DNA from: Patescibacteria group bacterium
GTDB taxonomy: Bacteria; Patescibacteriota; UBA1384; JAGGWG01
Assembly (NCBI GenBank): GCA_028698375.1
Contig: JAQVDI010000044.1
Location: 1 to 5,132 of the forward strand
DNA: 5,132 nt
Direction: 5' to 3'
Positions within the stretch are counted from its first letter, which is position 1. Each line of letters opens with the position of its first letter. Under the pieces are notes generated by a model that ran no database searches, was not told the origin of the DNA, and was given only the letters and a program-made list of their open reading frames with translations. This document shows positions 1-5,132 of this stretch, one piece after another. A program made the translations under genes and the position numbers.

Positions 1-500
1 TTAAGAGCGGAAAAAGGATTTTTTGGTTTTTGTTTGATTTTTTTGTAATGTGAACAGGTTTTTTGATTAAAATTAATGCCACAAATTGGACATAAACCTT
101 GGCAGTTTTTTTTGCAAAGAATTTTAGTTGGGATCATGGTAATTATTTCTTCCCAAATTATGGGAAAAAGATCAATTTGATTATTTTTAGATAATTGAAT
201 TTCATTATTTGCATTTGTCATATTATTTAGAAGACGTTCAAATTGTGTTTTAATTTTTAAGTTTATTTCTTTCAGGCAGCGATCGCAGCAAGTCATTATT
301 TCCGTTTTGATGTGGCCAATTAAAACAAGATTTTTTTGTTCTTTTTTAATCGAGACATTACCAGTAATAGGTTTTGTGATTTTAAAACGTTCGTCTTGAT
401 ATAATAAGCGTAAATTAATTTTTTTGTTTAATTTTGTTAGAGCGGAATTGTGAAGAAAATTTGTGAGATTTAAAATAATTTTTGGTAAATCGTTTCTCAT
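1..500 (-). CDS. yceD: DUF177/YceD-family protein, C-terminus cut by window edge
   Basis: Reading down from the ATG at 500-498, the minus strand is open for 166 codons to the window edge with no stop. YceD (DUF177) proteins are linked in E. coli and plants to 23S rRNA accumulation and are often encoded just before rpmF (ribosomal protein L32); rpmF would lie off the left edge here if that order holds. The sequence shows a CCDRCL cluster at residues 71-76. It also shows the family's C-terminal signature at about residues 124-149: P-T-K-I-L-C, then C133, GLCPICG (C137 and C140) and C149, arranged like a metal-binding knuckle. The visible end, NPFSAL, matches the usual family ending, so only a few residues are probably missing. 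No Shine-Dalgarno precedes the ATG; the upstream bases belong to the hairpin repeat at 515-648. The gene lies 182 bp downstream of leuS on the same strand and could be co-transcribed with it. The family call is confident. The molecular role is known only from homologues. Confidence 0.85.
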   Translation of the reverse strand, partial: MRNDLPKIILNLTNFLHNSALTKLNKKINLRLLYQDERFKITKPITGNVSIKKEQKNLVLIGHIKTEIMTCCDRCLKEINLKIKTQFERLLNNMTNANNEIQLSKNNQIDLFPIIWEEIITMIPTKILCKKNCQGLCPICGINFNQKTCSHYKKIKQKPKNPFSAL

Positions 501-514
501 AATATTTTTTCGTT

Positions 515-648
515 TGTCATTCCGCACTCCCGCCCGCAACGATTCGCAAGCTCATCTTGCGATTCGGGCGTGGTGATGCGGGATCTATTTCCTTAACGTA
601 GATTCCCACCTTGGTTCGACTAACTCACCATAAATCGTGGGAATGACA
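515..648. repeat. Hairpin-rich intergenic repeat with 9-bp terminal inverted repeats
   Basis: This element fills most of the 182-bp gap between leuS and the yceD-like gene and is far more GC-rich than its surroundings. It is bounded by perfect 9-bp inverted repeats, TGTCATTCC (515-523) and GGAATGACA (640-648). Inside are two hairpins. The first pairs CGCCCG (531-536) with CGGGCG (565-570) and TCGCAAG (544-550) with CTTGCGA (556-562) around a CTCAT loop, and extends outward through TTCCGCA (520-526) and TGCGGGA (577-583). The second pairs ATTCCCAC (602-609) with GTGGGAAT (637-644). TGTCATTCC/GGAATGACA-ended palindromes are a common dispersed type in bacterial genomes, possibly spread as REP/MITE-like elements. 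No open reading frame lies inside. In the leuS-yceD transcript it would fold strongly and could slow transcription or protect an RNA end. Confidence 0.75.
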
Positions 649-682
649 GAAAGGGTTTTAACCTTATTCTTTATTCTTATAT

Positions 683-3100
683 TTATACTTTCTTTATAAT
701 GTTTAAGATAGCAATTGGTTTTTGGGGCGTTTTAACGAAAATAATTTTTTGATTATTTCCCAGATGTTGAGATAGCCGAGTATCTTTTTCAACAGCATTC
801 TCTGCATTTTTTTGGTCGCTATTTGCATCAATCTTTAATGAACCACGAGTTTTGCCATTAATCTGCACAATCAAAGTAATTTCGGCTCCTCGGAGATTTT
901 CTTTATCAAGTTTTGGCCAATAACTTTGGAAAATTGAAGTTTTGTTTCCCCATTCTTGCCAAATTTCTTCGCATAAGTGAGGAGCAAAAGGGGCCAATAA
1001 TTTAACTATAATTTCTTTTTCTTTTTTATTTAAATTATTTTTTTGAGCCAAATTAACAAATTCCATTAAACTAGAAATGGCAGTGTTAAAATTAAAATCA
1101 GCGATATCATTTTCTACTTTTTCAATAAGCTGATTAATTTTTAATTCTATTTTTTTATTGTTTTCATGGCGATCTTCTTTTTTTAGCAAATTATAAAAGC
1201 GATCTAAAAAGCGTCGAGCTCCTACAATTCCTTTTTCATCCCAAGATAGACGTTCGCGGAATGGGCCGATAAAACCTTCATAAAGACGAAAAGAATCAGC
1301 TCCATATTTTTTAATTAATGCGTCGGGATTGATGACATTACCTAAAGATTTAGACATTTTTTTCCCATCAGGAGCTAAAATAATACCAACATTAACTAAT
1401 TTTTGGAAAGGTTCAAGGGTGGAAACGATTTTAAGATCATAAAGCACTTTATGCCAAAAACGAGCATAGAGCAAATGTAGAACAGCATGCTCGGCACCGC
1501 CGACATATAAATTAACTGGCATAAAGTATTTTTCTTTTTTTCCATCAATTAATTTTTGTTTATTTTTTGGATCAATATAACGTAAATAATACCAGCTTGA
1601 ACCTGCCCATTGGGGCATAGTGTTAGTTTCGCGTTTGGCTTTGCCGTCACATTTGGGGCAAGTAGTATTAACCCAATCAGAAATACCGGCCAGCGGTGAT
1701 TCGCCTGTGCCAGTGGGCTCATAATGGTTAACATGAGGCAATTTAAGAGGCAAATCTTTTTCGTTTAACGGTACAAGACCACATTTTTCACAGTGCACAA
1801 TCGGAATTGGTTCGCCCCAATATCTTTGTCTGGAAAAAATCCAATCGCGTAATTTATAGGTGGTAGTAAAATCAGCCAAATTTTTTTCTTTTAGCCATTT
1901 AATAATTTTCTTTTTGGCTTTTTCATTTTTAATTTCATTGAATTCATTTGAATTAATAAGATAACCGTTTTCAGCATAAGCTTCTTCCATTTTTTGTTGT
2001 GGTTTAGCAGTTTTGGAAATAACTTCAATAATTGGTAAATCAAATTTTTTGGCAAATTCAAAATCACGTTCATCATGAGCTGGCACACACATAATAGCAC
2101 CAGTAGCATAATCACCTAAAACATAATCAGCTACAAATACTGGAATTTTTTCGTTATTAACCGGATTAATGGCTTTAACTCCTTCTAATTTAACGCCGGT
2201 TTTTTCCTTTTGTTCAATGCGTGAAAGCTCTGATTTGTTTTTTGCATCATTGGTATATTCTTCCACTTCTGGCCAATTTTTAATTTGTGGCTTTAAGTTG
2301 TTAATTAGTTCATTTTCCGGTGCTAAAACTACATAAGTACAACCAAAAAGTGTATCTGGTCTTGTGGTGAAAACATCAATTTGTAATTTGGAATTTGGAA
2401 TTTGGAATTTAATAGTAGCGCCTTCAGATTTTCCAATCCAATTGCGTTGCATTTCTTTAATTGGTTGAGGCCAATCAAGTTGGTCTAAATCTTCTAGAAG
2501 ACGATCAGCGTAGGCAGTAATTTTTAAAACCCATTGCCGGATTTTTTTTCTTTCTACTGGAGTATGACAGCGTTCACATAAACCATTTTCTACTTCTTCA
2601 TTAGCTAAGCCGGTTTTACAAGATGGACAAAAGTTTATTGGTGCCTCGGCTTCATAAGCTAAACCTTTTTTAAATAGTTGCAGAAAAATCCATTGTGTCC
2701 ATTTGTAATAATTAGGATCAGTGGTATTAATTTCGCGATCAGGATCATAAACTAATCCCATAATCTCCAGCTGTTCTTTAAAGTGTTTGATATTTTTTGT
2801 TGTAATTTTTTCTGGATGGACTTTGTTTTTAATGGCATAATTTTCTGTGGGTAACCCAAAAGCATCCCAGCCCATGGGGTGAAGTACGTTTTTGCCTTTC
2901 ATTTGCATCATTTTGGCAATAAAATCGGTAGCTGTATAACCTCGTGGATGGCCGACGTGTAAGCCAGCGCCAGAAGGATAGGGGAACATATCAAGAATAT
3001 AAAATTTTTCTTTTTCTGTTTGATCTATAGCTGCAAAAGTATTATTTTTTTGCCAATATTTTTGCCATTTTTGTTCAATTTTTTTTGGTTCGTAATCCAT
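683..3100 (-). CDS. leuS: Leucyl-tRNA synthetase
   Basis: This is a complete class Ia aminoacyl-tRNA synthetase of 805 residues that charges tRNA-Leu with leucine in the cytoplasm, within the usual size range of bacterial single-chain LeuRS. The HIGH-type signature is HVGH (residues 48-51) after PYPSGAG, and KMSKS lies at 581-585. A zinc knuckle is formed by C158, C161, C175 and C178. The CP1 editing domain that hydrolyses mischarged tRNA shows the threonine-rich TTRPDTLFG (from 245) and AHDERD, with the editing Asp at about 343. A second Cys pair set (C437/C440, C481/C484) flanks the catalytic insertion. The C-terminal domain with INGKTRG is present. The ATG at 3100 is the only sensible start: an in-frame TAA lies upstream with no start codon between. 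No Shine-Dalgarno is visible. The gene follows the Val-Gly-Ala tRNA cluster on the same strand. Residues 231-241 are encoded by a 7-bp tandem repeat, listed separately. Confidence 0.98.
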   Translation of the reverse strand: MDYEPKKIEQKWQKYWQKNNTFAAIDQTEKEKFYILDMFPYPSGAGLHVGHPRGYTATDFIAKMMQMKGKNVLHPMGWDAFGLPTENYAIKNKVHPEKITTKNIKHFKEQLEIMGLVYDPDREINTTDPNYYKWTQWIFLQLFKKGLAYEAEAPINFCPSCKTGLANEEVENGLCERCHTPVERKKIRQWVLKITAYADRLLEDLDQLDWPQPIKEMQRNWIGKSEGATIKFQIPNSKLQIDVFTTRPDTLFGCTYVVLAPENELINNLKPQIKNWPEVEEYTNDAKNKSELSRIEQKEKTGVKLEGVKAINPVNNEKIPVFVADYVLGDYATGAIMCVPAHDERDFEFAKKFDLPIIEVISKTAKPQQKMEEAYAENGYLINSNEFNEIKNEKAKKKIIKWLKEKNLADFTTTYKLRDWIFSRQRYWGEPIPIVHCEKCGLVPLNEKDLPLKLPHVNHYEPTGTGESPLAGISDWVNTTCPKCDGKAKRETNTMPQWAGSSWYYLRYIDPKNKQKLIDGKKEKYFMPVNLYVGGAEHAVLHLLYARFWHKVLYDLKIVSTLEPFQKLVNVGIILAPDGKKMSKSLGNVINPDALIKKYGADSFRLYEGFIGPFRERLSWDEKGIVGARRFLDRFYNLLKKEDRHENNKKIELKINQLIEKVENDIADFNFNTAISSLMEFVNLAQKNNLNKKEKEIIVKLLAPFAPHLCEEIWQEWGNKTSIFQSYWPKLDKENLRGAEITLIVQINGKTRGSLKIDANSDQKNAENAVEKDTRLSQHLGNNQKIIFVKTPQKPIAILNIIKKV
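2378..2410. repeat. 7-bp tandem repeat (AATTTGG) inside leuS
   Basis: On the plus strand, AATTTGT (2378-2384) is followed by three exact AATTTGG units (2385-2405) and a partial AATTT (2406-2410). On the coding strand this is translated as KFQIPNSKLQI, residues 231-241 of LeuRS. This lies in the variable segment between the start of the CP1 editing domain and the TTRPDTLFG motif. Three units make 21 bp, so expansion or loss by three units keeps the reading frame. Confidence 0.85.
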
Positions 3101-3119
3101 AAATTTTTTTAATTTGTAG

Positions 3120-3177
3120 CGTAATAAATCAAAGATTTAAACTTAACTAAAACATTTACTTTCGTAGAAATTATTAC
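3120..3177. repeat. Degenerate copy of the tRNA-spacer palindrome
   Basis: CGTAATAAAT (3120-3129) and GATTTAAAC (3134-3142) repeat the left arm of the palindrome at 3270-3331, differing by a two-base indel between the blocks. The right side keeps only TTATTAC (3171-3177), which pairs with GTAATAA (3121-3127). The inner stem has been lost. The copy fills most of the space between tRNA-Ala and leuS. Confidence 0.6.
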
Positions 3178-3181
3178 ATTT

Positions 3182-3254
3182 TGGACCCACGGGGACTTGA
3201 ACCCCGAACCTCCTCCATGCCATGGAGGCGCTCTACCAATTGAGCCATGGGCCC
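3182..3254 (-). tRNA. tRNA-Ala (anticodon GGC)
   Basis: The 73-nt minus-strand cloverleaf is complete. The acceptor GGGCCCA pairs with TGGGTCC, including the G3-U70 wobble that is the identity signal for alanyl-tRNA synthetase. The D stem is GCTC/GAGC. The anticodon stem CCTCC/GGAGG carries loop ATGGCAT, with GGC at positions 34-36. The variable loop is AGGTT and the T arm is CGGGG-TTCAAGT-CCCCG. The discriminator is A. A32 and U38 could pair across the loop, a known feature of bacterial tRNA-Ala(GGC). No CCA follows, so the 3' end must be added by CCA-adding enzyme. It decodes GCC and GCU. Confidence 0.97.
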
Positions 3255-3269
3255 CAATTAGAGTTAATG

Positions 3270-3331
3270 ACGTAATAAATAAGATTTAAACGCCATCATT
3301 ACGTTTAAATTTACAATAAAATTTATTACGT
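3270..3331. repeat. AT-rich 62-bp double-stem palindrome in tRNA-Gly/tRNA-Ala spacer
   Basis: The outer arms ACGTAATAAAT (3270-3280) and ATTTATTACGT (3321-3331) are exact 11-bp reverse complements. The inner arms ATTTAAACG (3284-3292) and CGTTTAAAT (3302-3310) are exact 9-bp reverse complements around a 9-base loop. Three and ten unpaired bases separate the stems. The last base of the outer right arm is also the final A of the tRNA-Gly CCA end. There is no U-tract, so it does not look like an intrinsic terminator. As RNA it could form an RNase III-like processing hairpin, and as DNA a cruciform. Confidence 0.8.
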
Positions 3332-3404
3332 GGAGCGGGTGAGGGGAGTCGAACCCCTGTTTCAACCTTGGGAAGGTTGCGTTAAACCAATTAACTACAC
3401 CCGC
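3331..3404 (-). tRNA. tRNA-Gly (anticodon CCC)
   Basis: The acceptor GCGGGTG pairs perfectly with CACCCGC. The D stem is GTTA/TAAC. The anticodon stem CAACC/GGTTG carries loop TTCCCAA, with CCC at 34-36. The variable loop has four bases and the T arm is AGGGG-TTCGACT-CCCCT. The discriminator is U73, as is usual for bacterial tRNA-Gly. CCA follows directly at 3333-3331, the only one of the three tRNAs here in which CCA is encoded. The mature body without CCA is 71 nt. It decodes GGG. It lies 10 bases downstream of tRNA-Val. Confidence 0.97.
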
Positions 3405-3414
3405 CTTTTCAGAA

Positions 3415-3487
3415 TAGGCGGTAGAGGATTTGAACCTCTGACCTTCTCAACGTCAATGAGACGCTCTACCAGTTGAGCTAACCGCCC
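3415..3487 (-). tRNA. tRNA-Val (anticodon GAC)
   Basis: The 73-nt cloverleaf has acceptor GGGCGGT against ACCGCCT. Six pairs are normal, and the terminal pair is a G1-U72 wobble. The D stem is GCTC/GAGC. The anticodon stem TCTCA/TGAGA carries loop TTGACGT, with GAC at 34-36. The variable loop is AGGTC, the T arm is AGAGG-TTCAAAT-CCTCT and the discriminator is A. No CCA is encoded. It is the first gene of the minus-strand unit, directly downstream of the promoter at 3505-3533, and decodes GUC and GUU. Confidence 0.96.
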
Positions 3488-3504
3488 CTTAAAATTACTA
3501 TTTA

Positions 3505-3533
3505 AATTTAACAAATTTATACTTTTTTATCAA
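3505..3533 (-). promoter_or_regulatory. Predicted sigma-70-type promoter of the tRNA-leuS unit
   Basis: On the minus strand TTGATA (3533-3528) is followed after 17 bases by TAAATT (3510-3505). Transcription would start near 3498, about a dozen bases before the mature 5' end of tRNA-Val. The -35 and the spacing are good; the -10 is imperfect, and in such AT-rich DNA chance matches are common. No comparable site is obvious before leuS. Confidence 0.55.
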
Positions 3534-3554
3534 GCTGAATAAAATGTTTAAGTA

Positions 3555-3582
3555 TTGATTTTTTAAATATTTATAGTATAAT
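3555..3582 (+). promoter_or_regulatory. Predicted sigma-70-type promoter of the 3621-4145 gene
   Basis: TTGATT (3555-3560) is followed after 16 bases by a perfect TATAAT (3577-3582), giving a start near 3589. It is divergent from the tRNA promoter, with only about 21 bases between the two -35 boxes, so the two could interfere or share an upstream AT-rich element. Confidence 0.65.
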
Positions 3583-3604
3583 TTTAAAGTTTACACTTTG
3601 ACAA

Positions 3605-3617
3605 AAAGGTGGTGATC
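3605..3617 (+). promoter_or_regulatory. Extended Shine-Dalgarno deciding a TTG start
   Basis: The 13 bases match the complement of the universal 16S rRNA 3' end (AAAGGAGGTGATC) at 12 positions; the only change is A to T in the core, giving GGTGG. The core ends eight bases before the TTG at 3621, the ideal distance, whereas the GTG codons at 3609 and 3612 lie inside the site itself. The other protein genes in this window have no visible Shine-Dalgarno. Confidence 0.6.
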
Positions 3618-3620
3618 ATC

Positions 3621-4145
3621 TTGATCGGGACGAATAGCCCAAACAATACTTATTGGCCTACTAGGCCATATGTTTTTCAGGGCGGGAAACATCAAGGGGA
3701 ATGTTTGGAGATATTAATGTTTAATAATTACGCATTTCTAAATTGGCTTTTAAATAAAATTGAGTCTGAATATAGATTTGGTCGTGAGAAAAATGAACTT
3801 CACAAACATTTGGAATGGTTGTTGAAACAAGGAGAAAATCGTTGTGTTCAACTTTTTTGTTCTTCTTGTAATTCTCAACCAGCGGTTTTTGCTTCAATTT
3901 ATGGAAGTGGTCGTTATGGCTACAGTATAAGTTCAAACTATCTTTCTTGTTCAGATCAAAATTGTTTAGAAGATCTTCGGATAAACGCTGATAATTGTAA
4001 TGTTTTCATTAAACTTTGTTTTTCTAATATTTTGTGGTTTAGCCGCAAAAATGATCAAAAACAATTTGTGGATCTATTGAAAGAAACGTTTAATATTCCT
4101 AAGCGGATAACTCGCAAATCTGCTTTTGACTTTTTTATATCCTAA
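3621..4145 (+). CDS. Uncharacterised small protein with GKHxG motif and Cys-pair (zinc-ribbon-like) core
   Basis: I do not recognise this protein. From the TTG at 3621 it has 174 residues. Residues 19-47 carry an F-x-G-G-K-H-x-G-x-x-L-E...Y-x-F-L-x-W-L-L-x-K pattern. This resembles the short GK(H/Y)xG...YLxWLL module seen at the C-terminus of ExoX-like nucleases and in DUF3820 proteins; the resemblance is from memory and weak. A charged helical stretch follows at about 48-72. A CxxC (C80, C83) and a CxxxxC (C110, C115) are separated by a Gly/Tyr/Ser-rich segment and could hold a zinc ion as a ribbon. The C-terminal third is basic, and no signal peptide or membrane segment is visible. GTG 3609 or 3612 would add up to four residues. 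ATG 3717 has GGAG six bases upstream but would cut through the GKH module, so I prefer TTG. The gene has its own promoter and terminator. Nucleic-acid binding is a guess. Confidence 0.75.
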   Translation: MIGTNSPNNTYWPTRPYVFQGGKHQGECLEILMFNNYAFLNWLLNKIESEYRFGREKNELHKHLEWLLKQGENRCVQLFCSSCNSQPAVFASIYGSGRYGYSISSNYLSCSDQNCLEDLRINADNCNVFIKLCFSNILWFSRKNDQKQFVDLLKETFNIPKRITRKSAFDFFIS

Positions 4146-4170
4146 ATCCGCTTTAGAGCGGATTTTTTTT
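4144..4170 (+). terminator. Rho-independent terminator of the 3621-4145 gene
   Basis: The 9-bp stem AAATCCGCT (4144-4152) pairs with AGCGGATTT (4157-4165) around the loop TTAG, and its 3' arm runs into an unbroken T run (4163-4170). The 5' arm begins within the TAA stop codon. It separates the small gene from rsmH. Confidence 0.92.
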
Positions 4171-4212
4171 GTACCTCTTTTTTTATTTTATATTTTAAGT
4201 TATTTTTATATT

Positions 4213-5132
4213 ATGTTGAATTATCATTTTCCAGTTTTAAAGAAAGAAGTTTTAAATTATTGGTTGGGGCCAAAAACTTTAAAAAAAGAAAAAATTATTT
4301 TAATTGATGCTACCTGTGGTGAGGGTGGACACTCTCTAGCTATTTTAGAAAAAGCTAAAAAAGAAAAATGGCTTAAAAAATTAACATTATTGTGTTTTGA
4401 TGCTGACAAGGAAATTATAAAAAGAGCCAAAAAAAGATTAATTAAATTTCAAAAAAATATAATTTTCGTGAACGCGAATTTTAATAATTTAGATAAAAAG
4501 TTGAAAAAACTTAAGGTTTTTAAAATTGATGGTATTTTATTGGATTTGGGAGTTTCTATGTATCATTATAAATTTTCAACTCGTGGTTTTTCATTGATGA
4601 ATAATGAGCCTCTTGATATGCGTTTAGATAAAAAACAAAAATTAACTGCCGCGGAAATTATAAATTATTTTTCAGAATTAGAGTTAACTAATATTTTTAA
4701 ATTTTTTGGTGAAGAAAAGTGGAGTAAAAAAATTGCTCAAAAAATTATTTCTGAAAGAGAAATCAAAAAAATTGAATCAAGCCAAGAATTAGCAGATATT
4801 ATTTCAAAAGCTATCCCAGTAAAATTTCACCCAAAACATATTCATCCAGCAACAAGGATATTCCAAGCTTTGCGTATTGTGGTTAATAAAGAATTGGATA
4901 ATTTACAAAAGTTGTTGGAGATGGTTCCGGAAATTATAAATCCCAATGGGAGAATTTTGGTTATTAGCTTTCATTCATTGGAAGATCGTCTTGTCAAAAA
5001 TTATTTTAAAAAATTAGTTACTGATAAAACTGATCAAATTTATGGTCAAGTTATAGAACCAGCTCCTTATGTTCTTATTACTAAAAAACCAGTTATTGCG
5101 GATGTAAAAGAATTAAGCGAAAACGTTGCTAG
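4213..5132 (+). CDS. rsmH: 16S rRNA (cytosine-1402-N4)-methyltransferase RsmH, 3' end cut by window edge
   Basis: RsmH (MraW) uses S-adenosylmethionine to methylate N4 of C1402 in the decoding centre of 16S rRNA. From the ATG at 4213 there are 306 open codons to the window edge and no stop. Family motifs appear in order: YHFPVLKKEV at the N-terminus, the SAM-binding DATCGEGGHS (about residues 32-41), LLDLGVS, RGFSLMNNEPLDMRLD, HPATRIFQALRIVVN with the following EL, and GRILVISFHSLEDRLVK. The visible end (KELSENVA) normally leads into a short RSAKLR-type tail, so only about ten residues are missing. No Shine-Dalgarno precedes the ATG. Only about 42 AT-rich bases separate it from the terminator at 4144-4170, and no convincing promoter can be picked out there. 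In many bacteria rsmH follows mraZ and opens the division and cell-wall cluster; mraZ is absent here, and downstream genes are out of view. Confidence 0.96.
   Translation, partial: MLNYHFPVLKKEVLNYWLGPKTLKKEKIILIDATCGEGGHSLAILEKAKKEKWLKKLTLLCFDADKEIIKRAKKRLIKFQKNIIFVNANFNNLDKKLKKLKVFKIDGILLDLGVSMYHYKFSTRGFSLMNNEPLDMRLDKKQKLTAAEIINYFSELELTNIFKFFGEEKWSKKIAQKIISEREIKKIESSQELADIISKAIPVKFHPKHIHPATRIFQALRIVVNKELDNLQKLLEMVPEIINPNGRILVISFHSLEDRLVKNYFKKLVTDKTDQIYGQVIEPAPYVLITKKPVIADVKELSENVA

Noticed and set aside
1549..1734. Open frame on the minus strand inside leuS
   Set aside because: It is out of frame with leuS, which is complete and carries all synthetase motifs across this stretch; its translation resembles no family.
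1891..2115. Second open frame on the minus strand inside leuS
   Set aside because: Its Leu/Lys/Met-rich translation is a frame-shifted reading of AT-rich leuS DNA.
3598..3603. TTGACA, a perfect -35 box
   Set aside because: No -10 lies at the right distance downstream (16-18 bases later the sequence is around TTGATC), and it overlaps the lead into the Shine-Dalgarno of a gene with a better promoter upstream.
3721..3936. Open frame antisense to the small-protein gene
   Set aside because: The opposite strand has a promoter, Shine-Dalgarno, terminator and a structured Cys-pair pattern; the antisense frame has none of these.
3717..4145. ATG at 3717 as the start of the small protein
   Set aside because: It has a fair GGAG six bases upstream, but it would discard the GKHxG half of a plausible module and ignore the much stronger upstream Shine-Dalgarno; kept only as an alternative.
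1..5132. UGA recoding as in some candidate-phyla bacteria
   Set aside because: leuS, the yceD-like gene, rsmH and the small gene all read through with no internal TGA, the complete genes end in TAA, and glycines are encoded by GGN.
1..5132. CRISPR array, phage or transposase genes
   Set aside because: No regularly spaced repeats, and no integrase, transposase or Cas-like translation, were seen on either strand.

Overview
The window is AT-rich, low-complexity bacterial DNA whose proteins are full of Lys, Asn and Ile. Three things fit a reduced-genome lineage such as the Patescibacteria (CPR): housekeeping genes that mostly lack a Shine-Dalgarno sequence, short intergenic repeats of the TGTCATTCC...GGAATGACA kind, and a 7-bp AATTTGG tandem repeat inside a gene. 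This placement is an inference from style and composition; no marker in the window proves it. All frames use the standard code, and no internal TGA needs recoding.

Left part, minus strand (about 3490 down to 1): a tRNA cluster, Val(GAC) - Gly(CCC) - Ala(GGC), lies directly upstream of leuS, which encodes leucyl-tRNA synthetase. leuS is followed, after a hairpin-rich repeat of about 135 bp, by a DUF177/YceD-family gene that runs off the left edge. One good sigma-70-type promoter precedes tRNA-Val. No separate terminator or strong promoter is visible between the tRNAs and leuS, so they may share a transcript. The tRNA-Gly/tRNA-Ala spacer holds a large AT-rich palindrome, and a decayed copy lies between tRNA-Ala and leuS.

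Right part, plus strand (3555 to the end): a divergent promoter with a perfect TATAAT drives a single gene for a small, unrecognised cysteine-containing protein. Its ribosome binding site is nearly a full complement of the 16S rRNA 3' end, its likely start is TTG, and it ends in a strong intrinsic terminator. This makes it a self-contained transcription unit. Beyond the terminator begins rsmH (mraW), the 16S rRNA C1402 N4-methyltransferase, which lacks only its last residues at the right edge.

Functional theme: almost everything recognisable serves translation (three tRNAs, LeuRS, the rRNA methyltransferase RsmH, and YceD, which is linked to 23S rRNA accumulation). The uncharacterised gene at 3621-4145 is the main unknown.
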